64,000 nt of DNA from Bordetella parapertussis (GTDB taxonomy: Bacteria; Pseudomonadota; Gammaproteobacteria; Burkholderiales; SG8-41). Shown one piece after another: positions 9,195 to 16,364 of the stretch (positions are counted from its first letter, which is position 1; each line of letters begins with the position of its first letter). The translations under genes and the position numbers were made by a program. The notes under the pieces are model-generated. The model searched no databases, was not told the DNA's origin, and saw nothing but the letters and a program-made list of their open reading frames with translations. The DNA is taken from the NCBI GenBank assembly GCA_945861275.1, contig CAMATZ010000005.1, positions 62,001 to 126,000 on the forward strand, read 5' to 3'.

Positions 9195-10220
9195 TTAGTG
9201 GGCAATGCGATAGATTTTTGCCGCCGTGTCATGGAACATAGCCGCGCGTTCGCTGGCGGTATAGCCTTTGGAAAACCGTTTGAACGCGTTGTACATCACG
9301 TGATAGGAAAAGGAGACCTTGTCCACCGGGAAGTTGCTCTCGAACATGCTGCGCGCGGGCGTGAATTGTTCGATGCAGTAGCTCAGTATCGGCGCCATGG
9401 CGGCCGCCAGCTCTTCCGAGCCGATGGGTTTGTGGCGGGTGTGCCAGTCGAAACCGGTGCGGGTCATACCGATACCACCGAGTTTGACCACGATGTTGGG
9501 GCAGGCAGCCACGGCGGCGATACCGTTGCGCCAGGTGGCCATTACTTCGTCGGTTCGATTGGCATAGGGTCCGGTGCGCAACAGCCCGCCCACGTGGTTT
9601 AGCACTATGGTCAGTTCGGGGACCGCTTTGGCAAACGCCGCCAGTTCGGGCAGTTGCGGGTGGTATACCCATCCCTCCAGCGTGAACCCTTTGCGCGCCA
9701 GTACCCGCGCACCGGCGCGAAACTGATCGCTGGCAAGCTGGCCCTGCATTTTGTGCGCGGCGGTGTTTTCCACTTCCGGATGCGGATCCCAGGTCGCGGA
9801 ATGACGAATTCCGCGAAACCGATTGGGGCTGGCCGCCTGCAACGCTTCCAGCACCGGCGCGACCTGCTCACCGAGGTTCAGGTTGGCGTGCCCGATAATG
9901 GCGGCGGCGGCACGGCACGGCCCGTAGAGACCGCTGGCACTGGCGGCTGCCAGACCCTGGACAAATTCGACTTCTCCAACGGGACGCATTTCCACCGGTC
10001 CGTCCGCGCGGTACATCGAGCGGCACTCGATGAACACGGTTGAGCGCACGTTGTGACCGCCGTGAACGTCTGCCGCCAGTTCGTCCAGCAGATAGCGTTG
10101 ATAGGGAACGCGCTCCGCGCGGCGATCCCAAAAGTGATGATGGGGATCACAAATGGGCAACTCCGGTTCCAGGGTGGGTTCCGTAGTTAAAGCGTGCCAG
10201 TCATTGCCTCCGAACGGCAT
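9195..10220 (-). CDS. Amidohydrolase 2 family (TIM-barrel) hydrolase
   Basis: A 341-residue metal-dependent hydrolase of the amidohydrolase-2 family (relatives: lactonases such as LigI, L-fuconolactonase). The metal motif CDPHHHFWD lies near the start (H27-H29). Later strands carry GIRHSATWDPHP, VLNHVGG and KLGGIGM, and the barrel ends at ESNFPVD, the usual place of the last metal Asp (here in NFPVD). There is no signal peptide. The start has GGAGGA 6 bases upstream. It is transcribed alone and converges on the reductase-like gene across the shared terminator. The substrate is probably a lactone or carboxylated ring; this is inferred from family only. Confidence 0.85.
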   Translation of the reverse strand: MPFGGNDWHALTTEPTLEPELPICDPHHHFWDRRAERVPYQRYLLDELAADVHGGHNVRSTVFIECRSMYRADGPVEMRPVGEVEFVQGLAAASASGLYGPCRAAAAIIGHANLNLGEQVAPVLEALQAASPNRFRGIRHSATWDPHPEVENTAAHKMQGQLASDQFRAGARVLARKGFTLEGWVYHPQLPELAAFAKAVPELTIVLNHVGGLLRTGPYANRTDEVMATWRNGIAAVAACPNIVVKLGGIGMTRTGFDWHTRHKPIGSEELAAAMAPILSYCIEQFTPARSMFESNFPVDKVSFSYHVMYNAFKRFSKGYTASERAAMFHDTAAKIYRIAH

Positions 10221-10389
10221 AAGAGTTCCTCCGTGACAGGTTGTGGCGGTTCAGTCAGCGTGCGCCGCCGGGGTTGCACTCGAGCGGGATATTGCGGTCC
10301 GGCCCGTGGCATCCACCAAGGATGCCGCTTTCAATGCGCCTCAGGTTACTCAGGTCTCGCCGCGCCGTCAACGCAGGCGACAGGTATTA

Positions 10390-10471
10390 GACAGGATGAA
10401 CAGGATGAACAGGATGAACAGGATAGGCCTGTATGGAGGTCTTATCCTGTGCATCCTGTAAATCCTGTCGA
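10390..10471. repeat. Nine-base tandem repeat with inverted partner (CAGGATGAA array)
   Basis: The 368-base gap 10221-10588 contains no gene. At 10392-10424 the unit CAGGATGAA is repeated three times plus a partial copy. At 10444-10470 the unit ATCCTGT occurs three times in the opposite sense, so the two halves can fold into one long hairpin. The left part of the gap (10221-10380) shows nothing I recognise; the right part (10472-10588) probably holds the promoter of the flavin reductase gene, but no clear boxes are visible. Confidence 0.8.
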
Positions 10472-10588
10472 AATGTTCTTGGGGTTGGCTATTTAAGATA
10501 TCTGTGCCCTATACCTTCCTCGCGTTGTTTCTGTTACTTTTCGTCTTTGCGTTGAATTCCCATATCCAAAATCACACGAGGCCCGTCC

Positions 10589-11266
10589 ATGTTCTGCGAA
10601 ACCAAAGATCTCTCGCGCGATGCGCTTAAAGCCCTTGGGCTCGCCTTCAATCCCTTCAAAGCCGTGGTCGTGCCGCGGCCGATCGGGTGGGTGACCACCG
10701 TGGACCGCAATGGCGTGGTGAACCTTGCGCCGTACTCTTTTTTCAACGCGGTAGCGTCGGATCCGCCGATGGTGTTCTATAGCGCGAATGGCACCCACGC
10801 TGCCGACGGCGGCGAAAAAGATTCGCTGCGCAACGTGCGCGAGAACGGAGAGTTCGTGTGCAATCTGGTGACCTGGGAGTTGCGCCACCAGATGAACGAC
10901 ACCGCCACGCCCGCGCCCCACGGCGTGGATGAGATGCAAACGGTGGGGATAGCCCAACTGCCGTCGCGGATTGTCAAACCGCCGCGGGTGGCCGCGTCCC
11001 CCGCCCATCTGGAATGCAAATTGCACCAGTTTGTCGAGCTGCCGGCCGATCCGCGCACGGGCAAACGCAATGTGATGGTCATAGGCCACGTGGTTGCGAT
11101 ACACATAGACGACGCGTTCATCGTCGACGGCCGTTTCGACACGGCGCGCGCGCAGCCTGTCGCCAGACTGGGTTATATGGACTACGCAGTGGTAACGCAG
11201 GCCTTCGAAATCAAGCGCCCGAGCTGGCCACTGGTGCGCAAGCCCGAGTTGGCGGAGACGACTTAA
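10589..11266 (+). CDS. Flavin reductase-like FMN-binding protein
   Basis: A 225-residue protein of the flavin reductase-like (DIM6/NTAB) family. The FMN-binding split-barrel signatures are PRPIGWVTTVDRNGVVNLAPYSFFNAV and, further on, PPMVFYS, with a conserved NGEFVCNLV strand. Such proteins bind FMN and either reduce flavin for a two-component monooxygenase or act as flavin-dependent enzymes on their own. No monooxygenase partner is adjacent. Its stop codon overlaps that of the convergent ThDP subunit gene: the four bases TTAA at 11263-11266 serve both. The start has GAGG about 8 bases upstream. Confidence 0.88.
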   Translation: MFCETKDLSRDALKALGLAFNPFKAVVVPRPIGWVTTVDRNGVVNLAPYSFFNAVASDPPMVFYSANGTHAADGGEKDSLRNVRENGEFVCNLVTWELRHQMNDTATPAPHGVDEMQTVGIAQLPSRIVKPPRVAASPAHLECKLHQFVELPADPRTGKRNVMVIGHVVAIHIDDAFIVDGRFDTARAQPVARLGYMDYAVVTQAFEIKRPSWPLVRKPELAETT

Positions 11267-11850
11267 TTGGTTACGCCCAACTCCTTGCGCAGATCCGCCA
11301 CCGCCTGCTCCTTGGTGCGGCCCAGGCGCGGCGTTCGCTGCCCAATGGGTACGTTCTCTATTTCAGGCACGATTTTCATCGCCACGAAAACCGGTCCGCT
11401 TTCAGACATGATGCGCTTGACGTTGACCGAGAACGATTCGAGGTTGGTGTAGGCGTAGGCATACGGATAGCCGCAGCCCTTGGCGATGACATCGTAGGCG
11501 ATGGCTTTCGCGTTCGGCACAGGCTGGCCGCCGGTGGTGGCGTAGCATTCATTGTCGAGCACGAAGTGATAGAAATTCTTCGGCTTTTGCTCGGCAACCA
11601 TCGACAGCACACCCAGGCTCATCTGCAGATCGCCCTCGGAATCGAACAGCACCACTTTTTTGTTCGGTTGCGCCAGCGCGAGACCCAGCGCGAACGAGGC
11701 ATGGCCGCCCATCGCCGGATCGCCGAGCGCGAGGTCGCGGTTTTTGAGTGTGCTGATCTTGTCCCAATGACGGTTGGAGCGCCCCGATACCACGAGGGCG
11801 TCGCCGCGGTGCGGCAGGAACACCTTCAATATTTCTTCCATTTGCATCAT
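11263..11850 (-). CDS. ThDP-binding subunit of a sulfopyruvate/phosphonopyruvate decarboxylase-type enzyme (ComE-like)
   Basis: A 195-residue C-terminal-type thiamine-diphosphate-binding subunit. It shows GDPAMGGHASFALGLALA and the cofactor region FDSEGDLQMSLG...LDNECYATTGGQ. In sulfopyruvate decarboxylase beta subunits this reads DGDG-L-MNLG...DN--Y--TG-Q, so the fold and order agree, but the metal Asp of the GDG motif appears to be Glu (SEG). The alpha subunit is encoded 14 bases upstream, forming a two-gene operon. The pair should decarboxylate a 2-oxoacid with an acidic tail in the cytoplasm; whether sulfonate, phosphonate or other is not decidable here. SD AGGAGA is present. Confidence 0.85.
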   Translation of the reverse strand: MMQMEEILKVFLPHRGDALVVSGRSNRHWDKISTLKNRDLALGDPAMGGHASFALGLALAQPNKKVVLFDSEGDLQMSLGVLSMVAEQKPKNFYHFVLDNECYATTGGQPVPNAKAIAYDVIAKGCGYPYAYAYTNLESFSVNVKRIMSESGPVFVAMKIVPEIENVPIGQRTPRLGRTKEQAVADLRKELGVTN

Positions 11851-11864
11851 GACAGGTCTCCTGT

Positions 11865-12377
11865 TTATCGGTTAAAGCCGTGATACTCGTCGCCGATGAG
11901 CACGGCGACCGGACGTTTGGTTCTTTGCGCTTCCTCGAATGCAACCGAAATGCGCGGCGCATCACTGCTGTTCTCGACCAGGTAATACTGGATGTGAAAC
12001 GCGTTGAGGAAAGGCTCGGTATAAGTGGCCGCGGTGTCCTTATTGACGCCGTGGCGCGTATAGCCGCGATAACCCACCATCAGCACCACCGGAATGTTCA
12101 GGCCCATGGTCCAGCCACGCATGGAGTCGCCCGACTCCATCAGGCCGGTATTCTGAATCAGGATGACAGGCTTGCCGCCGCCGATGTAAATGCCGGCCGC
12201 GCATGAAAACGCCAGCCCCTCGCGTGCGACCGGCACCAGCGTAATGGAGGCATCAGCTTTCATCAGCGTATACAGCCAGTTGGTTTCGCTGTCGGGCAAC
12301 CACACCACGTGGGTGATGCCGTGTTTTTTCATTTCAGCCAGAACGATTTCCGGACTGAGACTTCCTTCTGTAGTCAT
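11865..12377 (-). CDS. ThDP-enzyme N-terminal (PYR) subunit, sulfopyruvate decarboxylase alpha (ComD)-like
   Basis: A 170-residue pyrimidine-binding (PYR) subunit, the partner of the gene just downstream. The catalytic Glu that activates thiamine is in VPVAREGLAFSCAAGIYIGG, and the next strand is KPVILIQNTGLMESGDSM, very like ComD. The separation of the PYR and PP domains into two genes is characteristic of sulfopyruvate decarboxylase (coenzyme M pathway, and sulfonate metabolism in bacteria) rather than of acetolactate synthase. The start has GGGAGG 6 bases upstream. Neighbours: a flavin reductase converging from the left and a DinB-like gene upstream on the same strand, 94 bases away. Confidence 0.85.
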   Translation of the reverse strand: MTTEGSLSPEIVLAEMKKHGITHVVWLPDSETNWLYTLMKADASITLVPVAREGLAFSCAAGIYIGGGKPVILIQNTGLMESGDSMRGWTMGLNIPVVLMVGYRGYTRHGVNKDTAATYTEPFLNAFHIQYYLVENSSDAPRISVAFEEAQRTKRPVAVLIGDEYHGFNR

Positions 12378-12471
12378 GATGCCTCCCTTAAAGGTGATGG
12401 TGCTTTGAGCGCCTTAGTCTAACTTTTACCACAAACGCGGCGCACGAGACGCCTAAATCCACGGTGTGAAA

Positions 12472-12984
12472 TCAATAACTCTGAGGCGCTTCACGCAGGA
12501 ACACCGGCAGATCGGTTACCGGCGCACGATGTCCCGGCACATTGAACATCATGTCGCCGGCAAAGCCGCGGTGATACGCGGTGTGGTGGTACAGATGCAG
12601 CAGCATTTCGCCCAGCGACATCACCACGCGATTGCCGCCGATCAACGTCACCGGACGGCGATCCGCCATGGTTTCATCCGTCTGCTTGTCGCTCCATTGC
12701 TCATACCACTTGTCGATGGCATGTTGTTGCTCCCACCATTGCGCCAGGGTCGGCGAATCGGGTGAGTTGCGCGCACTCATGCCGTGATCGCGGCCTTCGA
12801 GATGCGCCTGCCAGATCAGGTCGATAACGTAAATGTGGTTCATCGTATGCACAATGTTTTTGAACAGGCTGGTGCGCGGCTTCATGGCCTCGCCCGGCGG
12901 CAGTGCGGCGATCGCGTCGAACCATACTTTGTTCGACCAGGTGTTGTAGCGCGTGAGCATGCGGGCGGTTTTGGCGTTGATCAT
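12472..12984 (-). CDS. DinB-family four-helix protein
   Basis: A 170-residue protein of the DinB/YfiT metal-binding four-helix family. It starts with TARMLTRYNTWSNKVWFDAIAALPPGE, carries H in IVHTMNHIYVID and ends with the metal-type motif LLHLYHHTAYHRG, in which the histidines of helix 4 complete a three-His metal site. The start at 12984 has GGAGAA upstream; a longer in-frame opening to 13182 reads like non-coding sequence. Family members include bacillithiol-type thiol transferases and many proteins of unknown role. It may share a transcript with the ThDP subunits. Confidence 0.85.
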   Translation of the reverse strand: MINAKTARMLTRYNTWSNKVWFDAIAALPPGEAMKPRTSLFKNIVHTMNHIYVIDLIWQAHLEGRDHGMSARNSPDSPTLAQWWEQQHAIDKWYEQWSDKQTDETMADRRPVTLIGGNRVVMSLGEMLLHLYHHTAYHRGFAGDMMFNVPGHRAPVTDLPVFLREAPQSY

Positions 12985-13061
12985 GGTGCGGTTCTCCGGG
13001 TGGAAGGAATCGGCATGATAACGAATTTGACCAGCACCGGGTTGGACACGCCCACCCGTGC

Positions 13062-13796
13062 TCAGTTGGGTGCGGCGCGTACCCCTTTCTGTCCGGACTT
13101 TTCGATCGCGCTTTGCACGATACCGGCCGCCTTCGCTTCGTTGACGAGTTGCGTGAGTTTGCTTTTCGCCTCGGGCGACCATCCTTTAGCAGTCGATACC
13201 GCAAACGCAACCGTTTCGAATGTGCCGATGATCTTCGACCCCGGCAGGCGGTCGGCTATTCTCTGCACGCTTTCGATACCCGTTGCATACAGGTCAATCT
13301 TGCCGTCGTGCAACATTTCAATGGCGGCATTGGCGTCACCGGCCATACGCACCAACTTCGCAGCCTTCAGCCGCTGGCTCAGAAACGCATCTGCTGAAGC
13401 GTTGCGCGGAACACCGATCCTGACGCCCGCCCGGTCCACCTGATCGGGCCCCGCAAACTCGCGCCCTGGCGCGGCGATATACACATAGTCAATCAGAATC
13501 ACATCCGGCATGAAATCGACCAGCGTCGCCGCCAGCGGATTTCTGCCAGTGACAATGATGTCCCATTCGCCTTTGCCAAAGCTTGCGGTGTAAGTCGCGG
13601 CACCCGAGTAGACCAATGGTTCGAAGGGCACGCCCAGTTTTTCTGCGATGAACCTGCCAAGATCAGCGGAGATGCCGCTGGCGCTGCCATCGGCTGCGCG
13701 CGCGTACAAGGTTGCGTTGGAGCCATTGATGCCCACGCGTAATTTGCCGGTGGGGATGATTTCAGCGTTTACGTTTGTTTGTGCCATGGCGGCCAT
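13062..13796 (-). CDS. Family-3 solute-binding protein (ABC amino-acid type), signal peptide lost to an amber codon
   Basis: A 244-residue periplasmic-binding-protein domain of the SBP family 3 type: GKLRVGINGSNATLY at the start of lobe 1, GISADLGRFIAEKLGVPFE, and a lobe-2 segment with AIEMLHDGKIDLYATG. As it stands the protein begins MAAMAQTN and has no signal peptide. The codon immediately upstream is TAG, and the same frame continues above it into a complete signal-peptide-like stretch (see 13797-13874). No permease or ATPase gene is near. It is either a recent pseudogene, read through by suppression, or contains a sequencing error. The mature domain itself looks intact. Confidence 0.75.
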   Translation of the reverse strand: MAAMAQTNVNAEIIPTGKLRVGINGSNATLYARAADGSASGISADLGRFIAEKLGVPFEPLVYSGAATYTASFGKGEWDIIVTGRNPLAATLVDFMPDVILIDYVYIAAPGREFAGPDQVDRAGVRIGVPRNASADAFLSQRLKAAKLVRMAGDANAAIEMLHDGKIDLYATGIESVQRIADRLPGSKIIGTFETVAFAVSTAKGWSPEAKSKLTQLVNEAKAAGIVQSAIEKSGQKGVRAAPN

Positions 13797-13874
13797 CTAG
13801 ACTGAAATTATGAACGAGCCTATCAACACCCGGCGTAGCAGTCCGGCAACCCATGCGATACGATGATGGATCAT
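13797..13874 (-). pseudogene. Detached signal-peptide segment of the family-3 solute-binding protein, ending in TAG
   Basis: On the minus strand an ATG at 13874, preceded by AGGGGAGAACAGT (a strong ribosome site), opens 25 codons: MIHHRIAWVAGLLRRVLIGS then FIISV, a basic-hydrophobic signal-peptide pattern. The next codon is TAG at 13797-13799, in the same frame as the MAAMAQTN start of the binding protein. With a sense codon there, the joined protein would have a normal signal peptide cut at AMA/QT. Seen directly: the frame, the stop and the ribosome site. Inferred: that they were once one gene. Confidence 0.65.
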
Positions 13875-14004
13875 ACTGTTCTCCCCTTAAAACCGATAGC
13901 CTATTCTCTGACTTTACCGCAGATTTTCACGCTATACTGGATTTCAATTCGAGTAGAGCGTGGCTTTTGAACCGGCCTTGTACGCCAACCCTCACGGAGT
14001 CAAA

Positions 14005-14979
14005 ATGATGAATTTCCGGTTCGCCCGCACAATCAAATCACTATTGTCCTCATTGGCATTTGCCTTGCCGTTAACAGCTTTGGGCGCAGATGCACCGCCC
14101 GACTGGGCGTATCTGGTGAATCCACCCAACGTAGTGCCCGCGCCTGACGATGGCGTGCCACGCCGCGTGGCGAATAGCTCGGCCAGCTACACCTTGACCC
14201 AATTGCGTGACCGTTTTATCGCACCGGTGTGGCATCCCGCCGAGCATCCTGCGCTGCCGCCCGTGGTGGCTCAGGGCAGAAAGCCGGATGTTTTCGCCTG
14301 CGGGTTTTGCCATCGTGCCGATGGCCCCGGCGGCCCGGAAAACTCCGCGCTTGCGGGCCTGTCCTCTGGCTACATCGTGCAGCAAATGAATGACTACAAA
14401 AGCGGCGCGCGCAGGACTGCTGTACCCAAGCGCAATATCGATTTGATGATTAGCCTGGCCAAAGCGGCGACGGACGCCGAGATCGCCGAGGCCGCAGCGT
14501 ACTTCTCCGCGCTTAAGCCACGCCAGAACACGCGTGTGGTTGAAACCGATACCGTGCCGAAAACCTATGTCACCTTCAATCACTACGTGGCACTGACGAC
14601 GGGGGAGACAGAACCGCTCGGCAAGCGCATCGTTGAGGTGGCCGAAGACTTCAGGCAATTCGAAAACCGCGACACGCACACGCGTTTTGTCGCCTATGTG
14701 CCCGTGGGCAGCGTGGCACGCGGTGAAGTGCTGGTGAAGACCGGCGGGTCGGGTAAGACCGTGGCGTGCGCAGGCTGCCACGGGCCTGCTTTGAAAGGCG
14801 TGGGGCTGATTCCCGGCATTGCGGGCCGCTCAACCAATTACACAACGCGCCAGCTTTACGACATCAAGCACGGCTTTCGTGCCAGCACGATGGCGATGCT
14901 GATGAAGGATGTGGTGGCTAGGTTGGACGAAGATGACATGATCGCCATCTCGGCGTACCTGGCTTCGTTAACGCCGTAA
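14005..14979 (+). CDS. Diheme cytochrome c
   Basis: A 324-residue exported protein with two heme-c sites, CGFCH (C99, C102, H103) and CAGCH (C255, C258, H259). A signal peptide covers about residues 1-28 (ARTIKSLLSSLAFALPLTALGA). The start at 14005 has CGGAG upstream; an in-frame GTG at 13960 is less likely. The layout, two class-I domains each with GLSSGYIVQQMNDYKSG or YTTRQLYDIKHG motifs, is that of the cytochrome c4-like family of periplasmic electron carriers. It lies on its own between a divergent binding-protein gene and a palindromic repeat, and may serve the ThDP enzyme/cytochrome pair downstream; that link is an inference. Confidence 0.88.
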   Translation: MMNFRFARTIKSLLSSLAFALPLTALGADAPPDWAYLVNPPNVVPAPDDGVPRRVANSSASYTLTQLRDRFIAPVWHPAEHPALPPVVAQGRKPDVFACGFCHRADGPGGPENSALAGLSSGYIVQQMNDYKSGARRTAVPKRNIDLMISLAKAATDAEIAEAAAYFSALKPRQNTRVVETDTVPKTYVTFNHYVALTTGETEPLGKRIVEVAEDFRQFENRDTHTRFVAYVPVGSVARGEVLVKTGGSGKTVACAGCHGPALKGVGLIPGIAGRSTNYTTRQLYDIKHGFRASTMAMLMKDVVARLDEDDMIAISAYLASLTP

Positions 14980-15018
14980 CAACGCACCCTCGTAGCGCGC
15001 AGTGCACGTAGGCACGAA

Positions 15019-15097
15019 GGGCGGGAGAAGCGTAGCGCATCCCGCCTTTGGTGAATGAACGGTACAATTGGCGGGATGCGCTGCGCTTCTCCCGCCC
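15019..15097. repeat. Near-perfect inverted repeat (GTAGGGCGGGAGAAGCG type)
   Basis: Arms of 28 bases at 15019-15046 (GGGCGGGAGAAGCGTAGCGC...) and 15070-15097 match in inverted orientation at 27 of 28 positions around a 23-base loop. The right arm ends CCCGCCCTAC, so the ends resemble the GTAGGG-type ends seen at 4269. It sits between convergent genes and could end both transcripts. Confidence 0.85.
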
Positions 15098-15105
15098 TAC
15101 AAGGA

Positions 15106-16083
15106 TTACTCCGGCTTGATGTTCGCTTCCCTGAACACTGTCGTCCACTTGTCGAATTCCGAAACAAGTTCTGCCCGCAGCGTCTCCGGCGTGCTGCTAC
15201 TTACATCGATGCCGACCACCGCAAGCCTCGCGCGCAGATCGCCCTGTTCCAGTACCGTGATGGTCTCGCGATTGAGCCGCGCGACGATCTCTTTCGGCGT
15301 GCCCGCCGGCGCGTACAGCGCATAGTCGGTGTTCGCCTTAAAACCGGGCAAGCCTGCTTCGCTCAGGGTCGGCACATCGGGCAGTTGCGCGCTGCGCTTG
15401 AGGCTCGCGACGGCGAGCGGACGCAGACGGCCCGATTTGATGTGAGGCAGATGCGCCGGCATGCTGTCGAGCGCCATGGACACCCGGCCTTCGATCAGGT
15501 CGGGCAGAAACTGCGTCGTCCCTTTGTAGGGCACGTGCAGGATATTGATGCCCGCCCGCTGCTTGAACATCTCACCGGTGAGATGAATATTGGCGCCGGT
15601 GCCTGAAGAAGCAAATGTCAGTTGTCCCGGCTTCGCCTTTGCCAATGCGATCAGTTCCTTGAGCGAGGTGACGCCCAGGCTGGGCGGCACCACCAGCACT
15701 ACGGTGCCGTAGCCGATTCTGGAAATGAAGGCAAAGTCGCGGCGCATGTCGTAGCTCTGCTTGCGGTAATAAAGCTGCGCAATTACCGCGGCGCCAATCG
15801 GACCCACCATCAAAGTGTAGCCATCGGGCGTGCTTTTCGCCGCCAGCTCGGTGCCGATGGTGGTGCCGGCGCCGGGCCTGTTATCGACCACCAAAGCCTG
15901 CCCGAGACGTGCACTGAGTTTCTCGCTGAGTGCCCGCGCAACGATATCGATCCCGCCGCCGGGCGGATAGGCCGCGATGACGCGAATGGGCTTGGTCGGA
16001 TATTGCGCGGCGGCCGGTGCGACCGTAACCGTGCTGCCTGCCGCAATGAATAATGTCAAAGTAGTTTTGATCGTCATGCCCAT
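15106..16083 (-). CDS. Bug-family (TTT) periplasmic solute receptor
   Basis: A receptor of about 325 residues. The start is uncertain: 16083 (MGMTIKTTLTLFIAAGS) gives a standard signal peptide ending APAAAQY; a longer form from 16149 would add 22 residues with a basic stretch. Family motifs are YPTKPIRVIAAYPPGGGIDIVARALSE (quoted in parts as YPTKPIR and PPGGGIDIVAR), DNRPGAGTT and HVPYKGTTQF at the hinge. It ends with the usual C-terminal helix region FREANIKPE. It lies between a palindromic repeat and the divergent Tat-type ThDP enzyme gene; no transporter membrane genes are near. Confidence 0.9.
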   Translation of the reverse strand: MGMTIKTTLTLFIAAGSTVTVAPAAAQYPTKPIRVIAAYPPGGGIDIVARALSEKLSARLGQALVVDNRPGAGTTIGTELAAKSTPDGYTLMVGPIGAAVIAQLYYRKQSYDMRRDFAFISRIGYGTVVLVVPPSLGVTSLKELIALAKAKPGQLTFASSGTGANIHLTGEMFKQRAGINILHVPYKGTTQFLPDLIEGRVSMALDSMPAHLPHIKSGRLRPLAVASLKRSAQLPDVPTLSEAGLPGFKANTDYALYAPAGTPKEIVARLNRETITVLEQGDLRARLAVVGIDVSSSTPETLRAELVSEFDKWTTVFREANIKPE

Positions 16084-16364
16084 GCCCGCCGCTTTTCTGA
16101 ATAGGCGCACCGGGTTGCGCCGAAGAAGTGACGGGACTGGCGCGCGCATTGCGTTATGCGTGCAACGACCGTCTTCCAGCGCGGATGCTACGGGCTTACG
16201 TGGATAACTGCAATGCGCTTGTGGCTACCGGTGGCGCTGCTGCGTTGGACTCCCGACACCCGTTTTCAGGACGCGTTGCACTTGCCCGGACGCAGGTGCA
16301 TTATCCGCCCACTGCAATATTTGATGATGACCGTGCAAGACGATAACACGATAGGGAGAAAGCG

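Noticed and set aside
10390-10471. CAGGATGAA array as a CRISPR
   Set aside because: The unit is nine bases with no spacers and no cas genes nearby; it is a simple tandem repeat with an inverted partner.
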